Assembly (NCBI GenBank): GCA_965218205.1
Contig: OZ244590.1
Coordinates: 2,108,001-2,172,000, forward strand
DNA length: 64,000 bases
Reading direction: 5' to 3'
DNA from: CBDDCA01 sp965218205
Lineage (GTDB): Bacteria > Spirochaetota > Spirochaetia > WTKD01 > G963693115
Part shown: positions 9,323-18,243 of the stretch, piece after piece
How positions within the stretch are numbered: position 1 is the first letter of the stretch
Layout of the letters: each line of letters opens with the position of its first letter
Notes under the pieces: model-generated
Seen by the model: the letters and a program-made list of their open reading frames with translations, nothing else
What the model was told of the DNA's origin: nothing
Databases searched by the model: none
Program-made: the position numbers and the translations under genes

Positions 9323-9341
9323 AAGGAAATAAATGCAAAAA
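9323..9341 (+). repeat. Right copy of 19-bp direct repeat flanking the PIN gene
   Basis: AAGGAAATAAATGCAAAAA, matching 7231-7249 at 18 of 19 positions. It lies between the lacZ stop and the PIN-gene promoter. Confidence 0.5.
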
Positions 9342-9354
9342 AAAATACAGTAAA

Positions 9355-12300
9355 TTATATGATATGCATCCTAAAAGAGAGCATAAACTCTTTCATATAT
9401 GCTTGATGCTGTGGGAGCACAAGCTGCCCAAAACTATCGCTTCCTAATCCAGTTACTGCGTAATGTATATCCATCACAACATTATCATGCTTTTGTAATT
9501 CATAGGTATGCTTTGCTCTATTGATTTCTTGTACAGTATAATTTGTAGCACATACACTATAGGGCTGAAGAAATTCAAAAGAAAGCCCTTCTCTCTGTTC
9601 TGTGTTCTGTACAGTCACTGTTCTCACATCACTGAGCATAGCACTTTCCTGAGGATAAATGTATGGCACAAATAGATCATCAAGCGTAGACTCATACAAT
9701 CCAATACAGTTTGCTTTGTAGCTATCTACATATGATTCTCCTGGACCTCTTCCATACCATTGTATATTCTGAAATGCTTTCTGCAATTCAAAGGTCACTC
9801 CTATTCTAGGAATCATATCAGTGTACTCACCATACGGCACGCCATGTACACATACATCAATAGAAGACAAAGAAGACATACGGTATACATAGTTACAATG
9901 AAACCCAAAATCTTGTGCAGGAGGAGCAAGAATAGTCTGTACCCGTATCATACATACCTCTTCTTTCTCATAGAACTCTACACATTTACTTTGCTCTTGA
10001 CTGAGCAATATATTTTTTGCTTTCCAGAGTGTATTATATGTATTTTCATGATTATCAATAATTGCTCTATCAAAGCTGGCGGTAGGTCCTTTTGTAATAT
10101 ACGCTGTATTATTTTTCTTTGAACAAAAAGCACATAGCTTTCCACTTATAGCATCAACACTCATCGTATAATAGTCATTCTCAAATGTATAATAATACGA
10201 CTGCTCAGACTGCTCCACTCCACTCTTAGCTGTATATGTATTATCAAAAGAATAAAACGGTATTGCTGCTGTCTGTAAACAAAATTGCTGTAATGCATCC
10301 ACTGTTGCAGTAGAAATTTCATCATCACCATATGAAAACTGAATACGTGCAAGCTCATGATATGCAGGACAATATTCCTTTTCCTTTTTTTGATACACAA
10401 CAAAGTTTATATAATACTCAGCCTCTTTTTCTCTTTCTATATCTATACAATCAAGGGTAAATGCATGTTCGTGTTGAGCCTCAATAATCGGTATGTCAAG
10501 AGGAGCAGTATATATCTCCTTTCCATTTTTTATAATACTAACATGTATGCTACTATCACTCGTATCGCTAAAATAATAGTTATTCTTACATATATAGGAA
10601 TCTACAGTACACTGTATTATTTTAATCGGAGCAATAACCTGCTTATACTCTAACAACCCTGGACTAGGCAACTGATTAGGAAACACTAATCCATCAATAC
10701 AGAAATTTTTATTATTGGGTATATCACCAAAATCTCCCCCGTACTTATAATACAAGTATCCTGTAGTAACATCTTTTGCTTCTATACCATGATCACACCA
10801 TTCCCAAACAAAATGCCCTTGAATAGATCTATGCATATCAAATATTTCCTGATAATCACTCAAGCCTCCAGGACCATTGCCCATTGCATGAGCGTACTCA
10901 CAAATAATTCTCGGCTTTAAGGGAGCTGCTTGCATAATGTTTTGAAAATCTTCTATGTTTGTATACATAGTACTCACAATATCCACCACTTCAGTGTTTC
11001 TGTCCTCTTCATAATGCACAAAGCGACTAGGATCAAGTGCTTTACATACTCTATAGCTTGCTTTTATATTGCATCCAAAGCCTGACTCATTCCCTAAGGA
11101 CCACAAAATAATACAAGGATGATTTATCTGTGCTTTTACATGTCGCTCTATTCTTTCTACAAACACATGTTCCCATGAAGGATCATCAGTAATAAGATTT
11201 ATTTTGTTCACTACTCCATAACAATGAGTTTCAACATCAGTTTCAGCAACAATATACATTCCCAGCTCATCACATAGTTCATAAAAACGAGGATCGTTAG
11301 GATAATGAGAAGTACGAATTGCATTGATATTATGTGCTTTCATTAAATGAATATCCTTACGCATACGCTCTACAGAAACATAGCGACCTGTTTTTGGATC
11401 ATGATCATGTCTATTTACTCCATGCATTTCAAAATAACAATTATTACAATACAAGATACCATCTTGTATTGTAAGCTCCCTTATCCCAACACGCTGTGGA
11501 ACACAACTTACAAGCTCATTATCACAATAAAGGCTAATGTATAATGTATACAAATAAGGAGTTTCTGCAGTCCATAGACAGGGATCTGTTAGCAGCATTT
11601 CAACAGCAGTCTCTGTCTGTACAGATATGTCCAGAACCTGCTTGTGTGTTTGTACAACAATGCCATCTTTATCACAAAGCTCATAATGAACACAGCACTC
11701 TGCATTCCCTTTGTACTTGTTTGCCCATTGAGTACATACATCTACTATTGCGTGCTGACATTCTTGCTCTCCTCTCTGATTCTGCTTTTGTGTATGCTTG
11801 ATAGAACTCTTTATTTGTATATCTTGTAGACACACAGCTTTCTTAGCGTATATATATACTTCTCTAAAAATGCCACTTAGCCACCACATATCTTGATCTT
11901 CAATATAAGTAGAATCAGCCCATTTTGAAACAGTAACAAAGAGAACATTAGATCTCTCTCTTAAAAAATTTCCTATATCAAATTCAGCAGAAAGCCGAGA
12001 GCCTTTACTCATGCCAACATACTGTCCATTAAGATGCACTGTATACACAGTCTCAACTCCATCAAAGCGAAGAATATATTGTAATGCTTCTTTCGTTGAT
12101 GCTACAGATGTTTTATCAATATCAAATGTCGTTACATACAGTGCCGTAGGATTTTCAAAAGGAACATGATCTTTATAAAGAGGAAAAGGTAAACTTTCAT
12201 CTGTATAATGCGGAGAGCCAAAGCCTTGTAACTCTAAAGAGCAAGGAACTACAACAGTAGGCCATGACTGTATAGCCTCTTCTGTTATGTGTGAAACATC

Positions 12301-12480
12301 TACATACTTGGGGCTTTTATATAATTTCACTTTCCATATTCCACTGAGATTATGAAACAACAACGAGTTTTCACGATTATAGGTACTCGCTGCCTGTTTA
12401 TCTTTATAGGAAAAAAAATACGCATGAGCATCCAATCTATTATGGTGTGTTACTGTATGATCTTGCCAATACTCTTTCAT
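9355..12480 (-). CDS. lacZ: Beta-galactosidase, glycoside hydrolase family 2
   Basis: A 1041-residue LacZ of normal length. It has the sugar-binding jelly roll, two immunoglobulin-like domains, the TIM barrel and the C-terminal small-chain domain. The barrel starts with GVNRHDHDP and IRTSHYPNDPRFYELCDE. The acid/base Glu lies in WSLGNESG (about residue 463) and the nucleophile in ICEYAHAMGNG (about 527). The C-terminal domain has WYGRGPGESYVDS. There is no signal peptide, so it works in the cytoplasm on imported beta-galactosides. The ATG overlaps the EamA stop by one base (TAATG), making it the last gene of a six-gene operon. Specificity within beta-galactosides cannot be read from sequence. 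Confidence 0.96.
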   Translation of the reverse strand: MKEYWQDHTVTHHNRLDAHAYFFSYKDKQAASTYNRENSLLFHNLSGIWKVKLYKSPKYVDVSHITEEAIQSWPTVVVPCSLELQGFGSPHYTDESLPFPLYKDHVPFENPTALYVTTFDIDKTSVASTKEALQYILRFDGVETVYTVHLNGQYVGMSKGSRLSAEFDIGNFLRERSNVLFVTVSKWADSTYIEDQDMWWLSGIFREVYIYAKKAVCLQDIQIKSSIKHTQKQNQRGEQECQHAIVDVCTQWANKYKGNAECCVHYELCDKDGIVVQTHKQVLDISVQTETAVEMLLTDPCLWTAETPYLYTLYISLYCDNELVSCVPQRVGIRELTIQDGILYCNNCYFEMHGVNRHDHDPKTGRYVSVERMRKDIHLMKAHNINAIRTSHYPNDPRFYELCDELGMYIVAETDVETHCYGVVNKINLITDDPSWEHVFVERIERHVKAQINHPCIILWSLGNESGFGCNIKASYRVCKALDPSRFVHYEEDRNTEVVDIVSTMYTNIEDFQNIMQAAPLKPRIICEYAHAMGNGPGGLSDYQEIFDMHRSIQGHFVWEWCDHGIEAKDVTTGYLYYKYGGDFGDIPNNKNFCIDGLVFPNQLPSPGLLEYKQVIAPIKIIQCTVDSYICKNNYYFSDTSDSSIHVSIIKNGKEIYTAPLDIPIIEAQHEHAFTLDCIDIEREKEAEYYINFVVYQKKEKEYCPAYHELARIQFSYGDDEISTATVDALQQFCLQTAAIPFYSFDNTYTAKSGVEQSEQSYYYTFENDYYTMSVDAISGKLCAFCSKKNNTAYITKGPTASFDRAIIDNHENTYNTLWKAKNILLSQEQSKCVEFYEKEEVCMIRVQTILAPPAQDFGFHCNYVYRMSSLSSIDVCVHGVPYGEYTDMIPRIGVTFELQKAFQNIQWYGRGPGESYVDSYKANCIGLYESTLDDLFVPYIYPQESAMLSDVRTVTVQNTEQREGLSFEFLQPYSVCATNYTVQEINRAKHTYELQKHDNVVMDIHYAVTGLGSDSFGQLVLPQHQAYMKEFMLSFRMHII

Positions 12481-13364
12481 TACTGTACAGTACTCTTTTT
12501 TACAGAAAATACATTCGTTTCAATGATAACAATAGCAAAAAGAACAAGGATAGCACCAATAATCATAGTGAGTGACAGAACCTCTTTAAGAATCAGAACA
12601 GAGAGTAATGCACCAAACACAGACTCTAAAGAAAGAATAATAGCTGCCGTTGTTGAAAGAATATATTTCTGTGCATTATTCTGAAGAAAAAAAGCAAGCA
12701 TAGTACTAAATACTCCTAAATATAGCACAGACCCTATACTCTTATAGGTAAGAGCAAAATCAAATGTTTCAAATAATAACGCAGAAATAATAGATAAGAG
12801 TGCAGCTACTCCCATCTGAAAAAACACAAGCATTGTTGGATTCAAATTATGCTCCATAGTATAGTACCCCATGCCCACTATATGAAACGCAAAAAAGACA
12901 GCACAAATAAGGGTAAGCACATCTCCCTTGTTCATAGAAAAATCATGAAAAGAGAGAGAGATAAACGCTATGCCAATGAGACATATAACTGCTCCAACAA
13001 AAATACGAAAAGACGGTCTTTGCTTAAGAAGCATCCAAAAAATAAAAGGAGCCATAACAATATTTGTAGTAGTAAGAAACGCATTTTTTGATGGAGTTGT
13101 ATACTGCAACCCTATCGTTTGAAACGCAAATCCTAAAAACAAAAAAATACCAAGAATAATCCCTGGCATTATATGGGATCTATACTGTACATGAATATAC
13201 GGAATAGCAATAGCCATCATAATAACAAAAGCAATGGAAAATCGAAATGACATCATATAAAAGGGGCTTACCCCTGCATCAAGAGCCATTTGTGCAACTA
13301 CAAAACCTGATCCCCACACAAAGGCAACAAACACTAAACTTAACTTCGCAAATAAAGAACTCAT
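12480..13364 (-). CDS. EamA/DMT-family transporter
   Basis: A 294-residue membrane protein with about ten transmembrane helices in two EamA repeats. The first opens with AFVWGSGFVVAQMALD; the second has STMLAFFLQNNAQKYILSTTAAIILSLESVFGALLSV, the usual SLEPVF-type signature. These are drug/metabolite-type carriers, often exporters of amino acids or metabolites. It sits between a glycosidase (one-base gap) and lacZ (one-base overlap) in a carbohydrate operon, so it may export a product or take up a small metabolite. The substrate is unknown. Confidence 0.9.
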   Translation of the reverse strand: MSSLFAKLSLVFVAFVWGSGFVVAQMALDAGVSPFYMMSFRFSIAFVIMMAIAIPYIHVQYRSHIMPGIILGIFLFLGFAFQTIGLQYTTPSKNAFLTTTNIVMAPFIFWMLLKQRPSFRIFVGAVICLIGIAFISLSFHDFSMNKGDVLTLICAVFFAFHIVGMGYYTMEHNLNPTMLVFFQMGVAALLSIISALLFETFDFALTYKSIGSVLYLGVFSTMLAFFLQNNAQKYILSTTAAIILSLESVFGALLSVLILKEVLSLTMIIGAILVLFAIVIIETNVFSVKKSTVQ

Positions 13365-13365
13365 G

Positions 13366-15108
13366 TTATTTATTATAATACGAATGCTGAAAATAAAGGT
13401 ATGTACTAGCAGTAAATGTAAAAGCTGGATCGCTCAATCCTTTCCCACTTATAGCATCAAAGTTTTCTGCCATTCCCCCAGTATGTACTAAATGCATAAA
13501 CCGTAGAGCAATATCCTTTGCCATAGCACTATATCCACTACGATGTAACGCATCAACAATGGGCAGAGTAGTCAGTGGCCATATGTTCCCTCGCCAATAT
13601 CCATCTGTTGCATAGTAGTTACTTGTGATAGCTTCACTTGCTATGCCAAACTCACTGAGAAAATCATGAGATTGCAGTGTATTCACTAACATGCTTCTTA
13701 TAGTTGCAGGCAACATATCTCCAATAATAATAGGCATACAATGGAGAAGAGACTTACTATATATCTTTTCTCCTGTTTCATACAATAGAGAAAAAAATTC
13801 TTTTCCATCAAAAAGAGTAGTAAGAAATGTTTGCAAATATTCTTTTGAAAGAGCTTGCCATTGCTGTGCTTCTGTATTTTTGTTAAGATACATCGCAATA
13901 GCAGAGAGTGCTTTTTGCAACACAATAAGATAACAAGGCAAATCAGGAGAAATGACAGGACAGCCTTTTATAAATACGGTAGCATTATCCCACCCTGAAT
14001 CATTGCCATGATTATAATAGGGAAGAGGGTATTTTCTTACACGCTGTATTGTCCAGTACTCATACATGTTAGATAACATATCATATGTCTCTTGCAATAC
14101 ACTTTGTTGTGTAAAAAATGCATTCTGCTTCATCATTAGCATGTACGCCCAGCCATGTATAGGAGGTTTTACACAACTATAAGAAGCGTATGTATCATTT
14201 ACAAAATCTGGCAATGCTCCCGAACTATGCTGAAACTCCTTAAAAAATATAAACTGTTGATACGCTAACTCAGGATAATTTTTTGCTAAACAAATAGCAT
14301 TAAAACAATTATCCCAACTCCATATATTAGTCATCCAATTTTTAGACATATACATAGCTTGATAGGGAAGAATTCCTTCTTTACAGACAAAAGAAGACCA
14401 TAAAATATAGCTTGCTAACTCTGAAACATCAGCATTGGCAATAGCACTGTCTTTTAACAGTATCTGCTTCCACTGTGTATATTCTTCCAAGTTTTTCTCT
14501 TGTACTCTTGCTGTATAAGCAGCAGAGTACTGTATATCGTTAGGAGGCACTACCGTATAGCTTTCGATAATCAACTCAAAACTGTCATGTACATCAGCTT
14601 GTACTTGTGACGAATACTGTAGTGAAGAATCTTGTCTCTTATCAGCATGCTCGCTCCCTATTTCTATTACAGCAGTAGTGTTTCCTATACTATCCCATAC
14701 AGAGTTTATTGTTCCTGTTCCTGTAATTACCGTGAGACGTGCTTTTGTTTCATTCGTATAACTATGTAATTCATACTCTTGTGTAGCAAGCGTATTTATA
14801 TGATCATATTTTCCTAACACTGCCTCTAAACAGAGCGTACAATGTTCCCCTGTAATAGATATTCTCTTCTCTTCTATGCCAACACTGATACTCGCTTTTT
14901 TATGATGCAACAAAAGTCTATGTGGTTCAAACACTACACTATAGTCAATACTCTGTTTCATAGCATCTTGCATGATCAGCTTAAACAGAGCTCCTGTTTT
15001 AGTATCTCCTCCATGTATGTTTCGTATATATATGCCATCCTCTATCCAAGAAAGAACAAGACAACTCCCTTTTCGAGAAAAAGGTACTGTGCGTATATCA
15101 AAGCCCAT
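13366..15108 (-). CDS. MGH1/GH63-like glycoside hydrolase
   Basis: A 580-residue protein. Its second half is an (alpha/alpha)6-barrel glycosidase of the GH63/MGH1-like group: WSWDNCFN (general-acid Asp region, about residue 265), LPDFVND, WAYMLMMKQN, NDSGWDN, YWRGNIWPLTTL and GGMAENFDAISGKG near the C-terminus. The first ~200 residues are beta-rich, as in related enzymes. Related enzymes cleave alpha-linked oligosaccharides or alpha-glycosides; the substrate here is unclear. ATG 15108 follows the permease stop by one base. An earlier in-frame start would overlap the permease. No signal peptide is visible. It sits with ABC permeases and LacZ in one operon, suggesting sequential trimming of a galactose-containing oligosaccharide. 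Confidence 0.83.
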   Translation of the reverse strand: MGFDIRTVPFSRKGSCLVLSWIEDGIYIRNIHGGDTKTGALFKLIMQDAMKQSIDYSVVFEPHRLLLHHKKASISVGIEEKRISITGEHCTLCLEAVLGKYDHINTLATQEYELHSYTNETKARLTVITGTGTINSVWDSIGNTTAVIEIGSEHADKRQDSSLQYSSQVQADVHDSFELIIESYTVVPPNDIQYSAAYTARVQEKNLEEYTQWKQILLKDSAIANADVSELASYILWSSFVCKEGILPYQAMYMSKNWMTNIWSWDNCFNAICLAKNYPELAYQQFIFFKEFQHSSGALPDFVNDTYASYSCVKPPIHGWAYMLMMKQNAFFTQQSVLQETYDMLSNMYEYWTIQRVRKYPLPYYNHGNDSGWDNATVFIKGCPVISPDLPCYLIVLQKALSAIAMYLNKNTEAQQWQALSKEYLQTFLTTLFDGKEFFSLLYETGEKIYSKSLLHCMPIIIGDMLPATIRSMLVNTLQSHDFLSEFGIASEAITSNYYATDGYWRGNIWPLTTLPIVDALHRSGYSAMAKDIALRFMHLVHTGGMAENFDAISGKGLSDPAFTFTASTYLYFQHSYYNK

Positions 15109-15109
15109 A

Positions 15110-15937
15110 CTACTTAATTCCAGAAAGAGATACCCCTTCAACAAAACGTCTCTGAAAAAACAAATATACCACTAATATAGGAATGATTGTAATAGCTGTT
15201 GTAGCAAAAAGCCCTCCATAGTTTGTATTGTTTTGTCCACTAAAATAACTCAATGCAACCGCAAGAGGAAATTTTTCTTGTGATACAAGCACAAGATATG
15301 GCCACAAAAAATCTTCCCAATTCCACAAAAATAAGAAAATACTAAGAGCAGATATCATATTTATAGATAACGGAATAGCAATACTATGAAAAATCCTCCA
15401 TTCGGATGCTCCTTCCATTCGAGCAGCTTCTATAAGTTCATTTGGTATCCCATACTGCATATATTGCCTCATCATAAAAATACCAAAAGAAGAGTACAAT
15501 GTCGGGAGTATCACTGCTATATACCTATCTATAAGACGAAACATGTTCATCATTTCATACAAAGGAATTACCATAATAAGATAGGGTACCATCATAGTAA
15601 ACAATATTATAATGAAGATAGTGTTTTTATACTTAAAGTTATATTTTGCAAACACAAACCCGCATAGTAATGCAGTATATACCCCAATAAATGTTTTAAT
15701 ACTTGCAAGAAATAGAGAATTACCAAAATAACGAGTAATATTAAATTTAGTTATTGTTTCTACATAATTGTTGACTGTCCATTCTTTTGGATAAAAACTA
15801 GGCGGAACAGATATTATTTCATCCGTATGCTTAAATGTAGAGAGCATAAGCCATAAAAATGGTAAAAACATAATCAATGCTCCCCCTCCTACCACACATA
15901 AAAGAAATACCTGATACCGTCTTTGCATAGTATTCAT
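15110..15937 (-). CDS. ABC sugar transporter permease (MalG type)
   Basis: A 275-residue inner-membrane protein with six helices. It carries the cytoplasmic EAA loop as ELIEAARMEGASEWRIFHSIAIPLS around residues 165-190, which docks the ATPase. It starts with an ATGA overlap on the upstream permease stop, so the two are translationally coupled and pair as the transport channel. Length and order (binding protein, MalF type, MalG type) match CUT1 carbohydrate importers. Confidence 0.94.
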   Translation of the reverse strand: MNTMQRRYQVFLLCVVGGGALIMFLPFLWLMLSTFKHTDEIISVPPSFYPKEWTVNNYVETITKFNITRYFGNSLFLASIKTFIGVYTALLCGFVFAKYNFKYKNTIFIIILFTMMVPYLIMVIPLYEMMNMFRLIDRYIAVILPTLYSSFGIFMMRQYMQYGIPNELIEAARMEGASEWRIFHSIAIPLSINMISALSIFLFLWNWEDFLWPYLVLVSQEKFPLAVALSYFSGQNNTNYGGLFATTAITIIPILVVYLFFQRRFVEGVSLSGIK

Positions 15938-16830
15938 TTTGCACCGCCCTTCTGTAATATCTTAAACTGTATGACTGTAACAATCATAATGATAATAAAT
16001 AACACTACCGCTAAAGCAGAGGCATATCCAAAACGATATTTCTTAAACGCTTCATTAAATAGTAAATAGGAGAGAACATTTGTAGCATTTCCTGGCCCTC
16101 CTTGTGTCATAATAAAAATAGGCACAAAACTTTGAAAGTACGAAATAAGAGAGGTGATAACAATAAAAATTGTTATAGGTCGCAACAAAGGTATGCTAAG
16201 AGAAAAAAACTTTTGTCGTTCATTTGCCCCATCCAAAGTTGCAGCCTCATACAAAACTTTAGGAATAGCAAGATACGCTGCTATATAAATTATTATGGCA
16301 TATCCTATATCTTTCCATACTGTCATAACAATTATTGACGGCATAGCGAGATTTATATCAGAAAGCCATGCAGGTCCCACAAACCCAAACATAGCAAGCA
16401 TAAAATTCATAAGTCCAACACGAGGATGGTATATCCATTTCCACACAATAGCAATAGCCACAATAGGCATAATAACAGGCAAAAAATAAAAACTTCGAAT
16501 AACATCTCTTCCTTTACTAATGGAGACAATGCTCACTGCAAGAATCAATCCAAGCACTGTTCTCAGTACTACTGCAACACCAGCATAAAATAGCGTGTTC
16601 TTAAGAGATTGTTTAAAAATAGGAGATACAAAAATTTTCAGATAATTACTAACACCAACAAAATCCATTGTTCCTACAAGGGGATTCCACTTATAAAAAC
16701 TTCCAATGATACTCCATATCAACGGTATAAAGAAAAAAATGATATTAAAAAGAATTAAACCTCCCATCGCTACATATATAATTGTTCTCTGCGATGACAG
16801 TAATGTTCCTTTATACCTTCTTTGTTTCAT
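15934..16830 (-). CDS. ABC sugar transporter permease (MalF type)
   Basis: A 298-residue permease with six helices. The EAA loop reads VLYEAATLDGANERQKFFSLSIPLL near residues 195-215, and the family signature FIMTQGGPGNATNVLSYLLF follows. It is the partner of the MalG-type permease that overlaps its stop. It starts 11 bases after the binding-protein stop. Together they import an oligosaccharide, probably galactose-containing given lacZ in the operon. Confidence 0.94.
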   Translation of the reverse strand: MKQRRYKGTLLSSQRTIIYVAMGGLILFNIIFFFIPLIWSIIGSFYKWNPLVGTMDFVGVSNYLKIFVSPIFKQSLKNTLFYAGVAVVLRTVLGLILAVSIVSISKGRDVIRSFYFLPVIMPIVAIAIVWKWIYHPRVGLMNFMLAMFGFVGPAWLSDINLAMPSIIVMTVWKDIGYAIIIYIAAYLAIPKVLYEAATLDGANERQKFFSLSIPLLRPITIFIVITSLISYFQSFVPIFIMTQGGPGNATNVLSYLLFNEAFKKYRFGYASALAVVLFIIIMIVTVIQFKILQKGGAK

Positions 16831-16841
16831 AGCATAATATA

Positions 16842-18077
16842 TTATCGAAATTCATTTTCCATACGCTGTAATGTAGTACTGTCAATTCCATCTGCATTAA
16901 GGTATGCCTCTTGTATTGCCTGTTCTGTAGACATACCATTGAGAACACTTTCAAGCATAGTATTATATACTTGCTCTAATGCACGAGGTGGCACACTTAG
17001 GTTGGAATTTCCTGCATCAAATGTTTTTTGCACTGCATCTCCTGCAGTAAATGCTTGATACGAAACTTGTACTTCTGTGTTATTTGGAACTCCTGAGTTC
17101 CCTTTTACTATTGCTGTGATAGTGGGTATATCAGTAAGCATAAACTGTACAAAATCATTTAACAACTGATACTTTGTATCAGATACATTTTTATTGATAC
17201 CAAAAGAAAGCTCAGCAGAATTATGAGTTTGTCCACTAGGAACAGGAAATGCCTTAAATTTCTCTTTGACTTCTTGCGGAGCCCAAAATTCCATCCAAGG
17301 TTCACCATAAATAAATGCCGCTACTCCTTCATATAATGTATCTTCTGGTGATCCTGCACCAAACTTCAAATAATCAGCAGCACCCATTTCAGTCCATGAA
17401 ACAATTTTTTTTAATCCCGCATCAGTAAACACAAGATCATCATTATCAGTAAGATATTCACCATTTTGATACGCAAGATCCCATAGTATATGAAATGGAT
17501 AATCAAACCCAATAATACCTTTTTCTCCATTTGTATATGTCTGTGCTTTTTGAATCAACTCTTCCCATGTGGTAGGATACTTTTTCCAATCTGATACAAT
17601 GTCAGTATTAACATACATAATTTTACTTACAAACACAGTAGGAATAAAATAAGGCATTCCATTACTATCTACATATAAATCAGTAACCTTAAATTTACTC
17701 AAAACATCATCACTAAAAGACAATGGCTTTGCAATAGAGGTTAGTATATCAGTATATGCTACATGAGATAAAAAGAGATCTGGCCCTCGTCCTTGATTTA
17801 CTTCTAAAGGTAGCTTAGTCCAATAATCTCCCCACGGCTGCTGTTCTATTTTATATGTAAATTCTTTTCCTTGACTTACAAGATACTCTTGATAATTTTC
17901 GAACATATCAAAATAAAACCCATATTCTTGTTCATCACCTGGTATCCAAACAAGGACAGTGGTATCTTGTTTTTTTGTAGTATCATTCTTTTTTGATTTT
18001 TGTTTAGAACATCCCCCACTCATCAATAACAACACAACTACAATAGAAAAAACTATTCCTTTTAATTTCATACCCAT
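16842..18077 (-). CDS. ABC sugar-binding lipoprotein
   Basis: A 411-residue extracytoplasmic solute-binding protein of family 1. The signal peptide ends in a lipobox SGGC near residue 23, then a Lys-rich linker. Typical fold landmarks are QGRGPDLFLSH around residue 90-100, PYFIPTVFVSKIMYVNTD and YPTTWEELIQKAQTY. ATG 18077 has a GGAGGA ribosome site at good spacing and is preferred to the ATG two codons later. It is the first gene of the galactoside operon. No ATPase is encoded here, so the importer probably borrows an ATPase from elsewhere, for instance one of the MalK-like pair at 58.5-60.7 kb. Confidence 0.93.
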   Translation of the reverse strand: MGMKLKGIVFSIVVVLLLMSGGCSKQKSKKNDTTKKQDTTVLVWIPGDEQEYGFYFDMFENYQEYLVSQGKEFTYKIEQQPWGDYWTKLPLEVNQGRGPDLFLSHVAYTDILTSIAKPLSFSDDVLSKFKVTDLYVDSNGMPYFIPTVFVSKIMYVNTDIVSDWKKYPTTWEELIQKAQTYTNGEKGIIGFDYPFHILWDLAYQNGEYLTDNDDLVFTDAGLKKIVSWTEMGAADYLKFGAGSPEDTLYEGVAAFIYGEPWMEFWAPQEVKEKFKAFPVPSGQTHNSAELSFGINKNVSDTKYQLLNDFVQFMLTDIPTITAIVKGNSGVPNNTEVQVSYQAFTAGDAVQKTFDAGNSNLSVPPRALEQVYNTMLESVLNGMSTEQAIQEAYLNADGIDSTTLQRMENEFR

Positions 18078-18117
18078 AAAGATCCTCCTATAATACAGTT
18101 ATTGTTTCATAACTTAT

Positions 18118-18144
18118 TATCTTATATAAGATACTTATATTATA
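18118..18144 (-). promoter_or_regulatory. Promoter -10 and palindromic operator of the galactoside operon
   Basis: On the minus strand TATAAT (18144-18139) is followed at the expected transcription start by a perfect 16-base palindrome, TATCTTATATAAGATA (18118-18133). The position is classic for a repressor operator. No good -35 was found, consistent with activator dependence or an error in this assignment. The leader to ATG 18077 is about 55 bases. Confidence 0.5.
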
Positions 18145-18243
18145 CCTTATTTCAAAAATACTAGAAAACACATCATGAGAAGAATATAGCACCAACAGCA
18201 CAAATATACATTGAAAATAAATATATGTGCTTGTAAAAAATCC

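Noticed and set aside
15109..15144. Upstream in-frame start for the glycosidase at 15144
   Set aside because: It lies inside the permease gene; ATG 15108 is one base after the permease stop.
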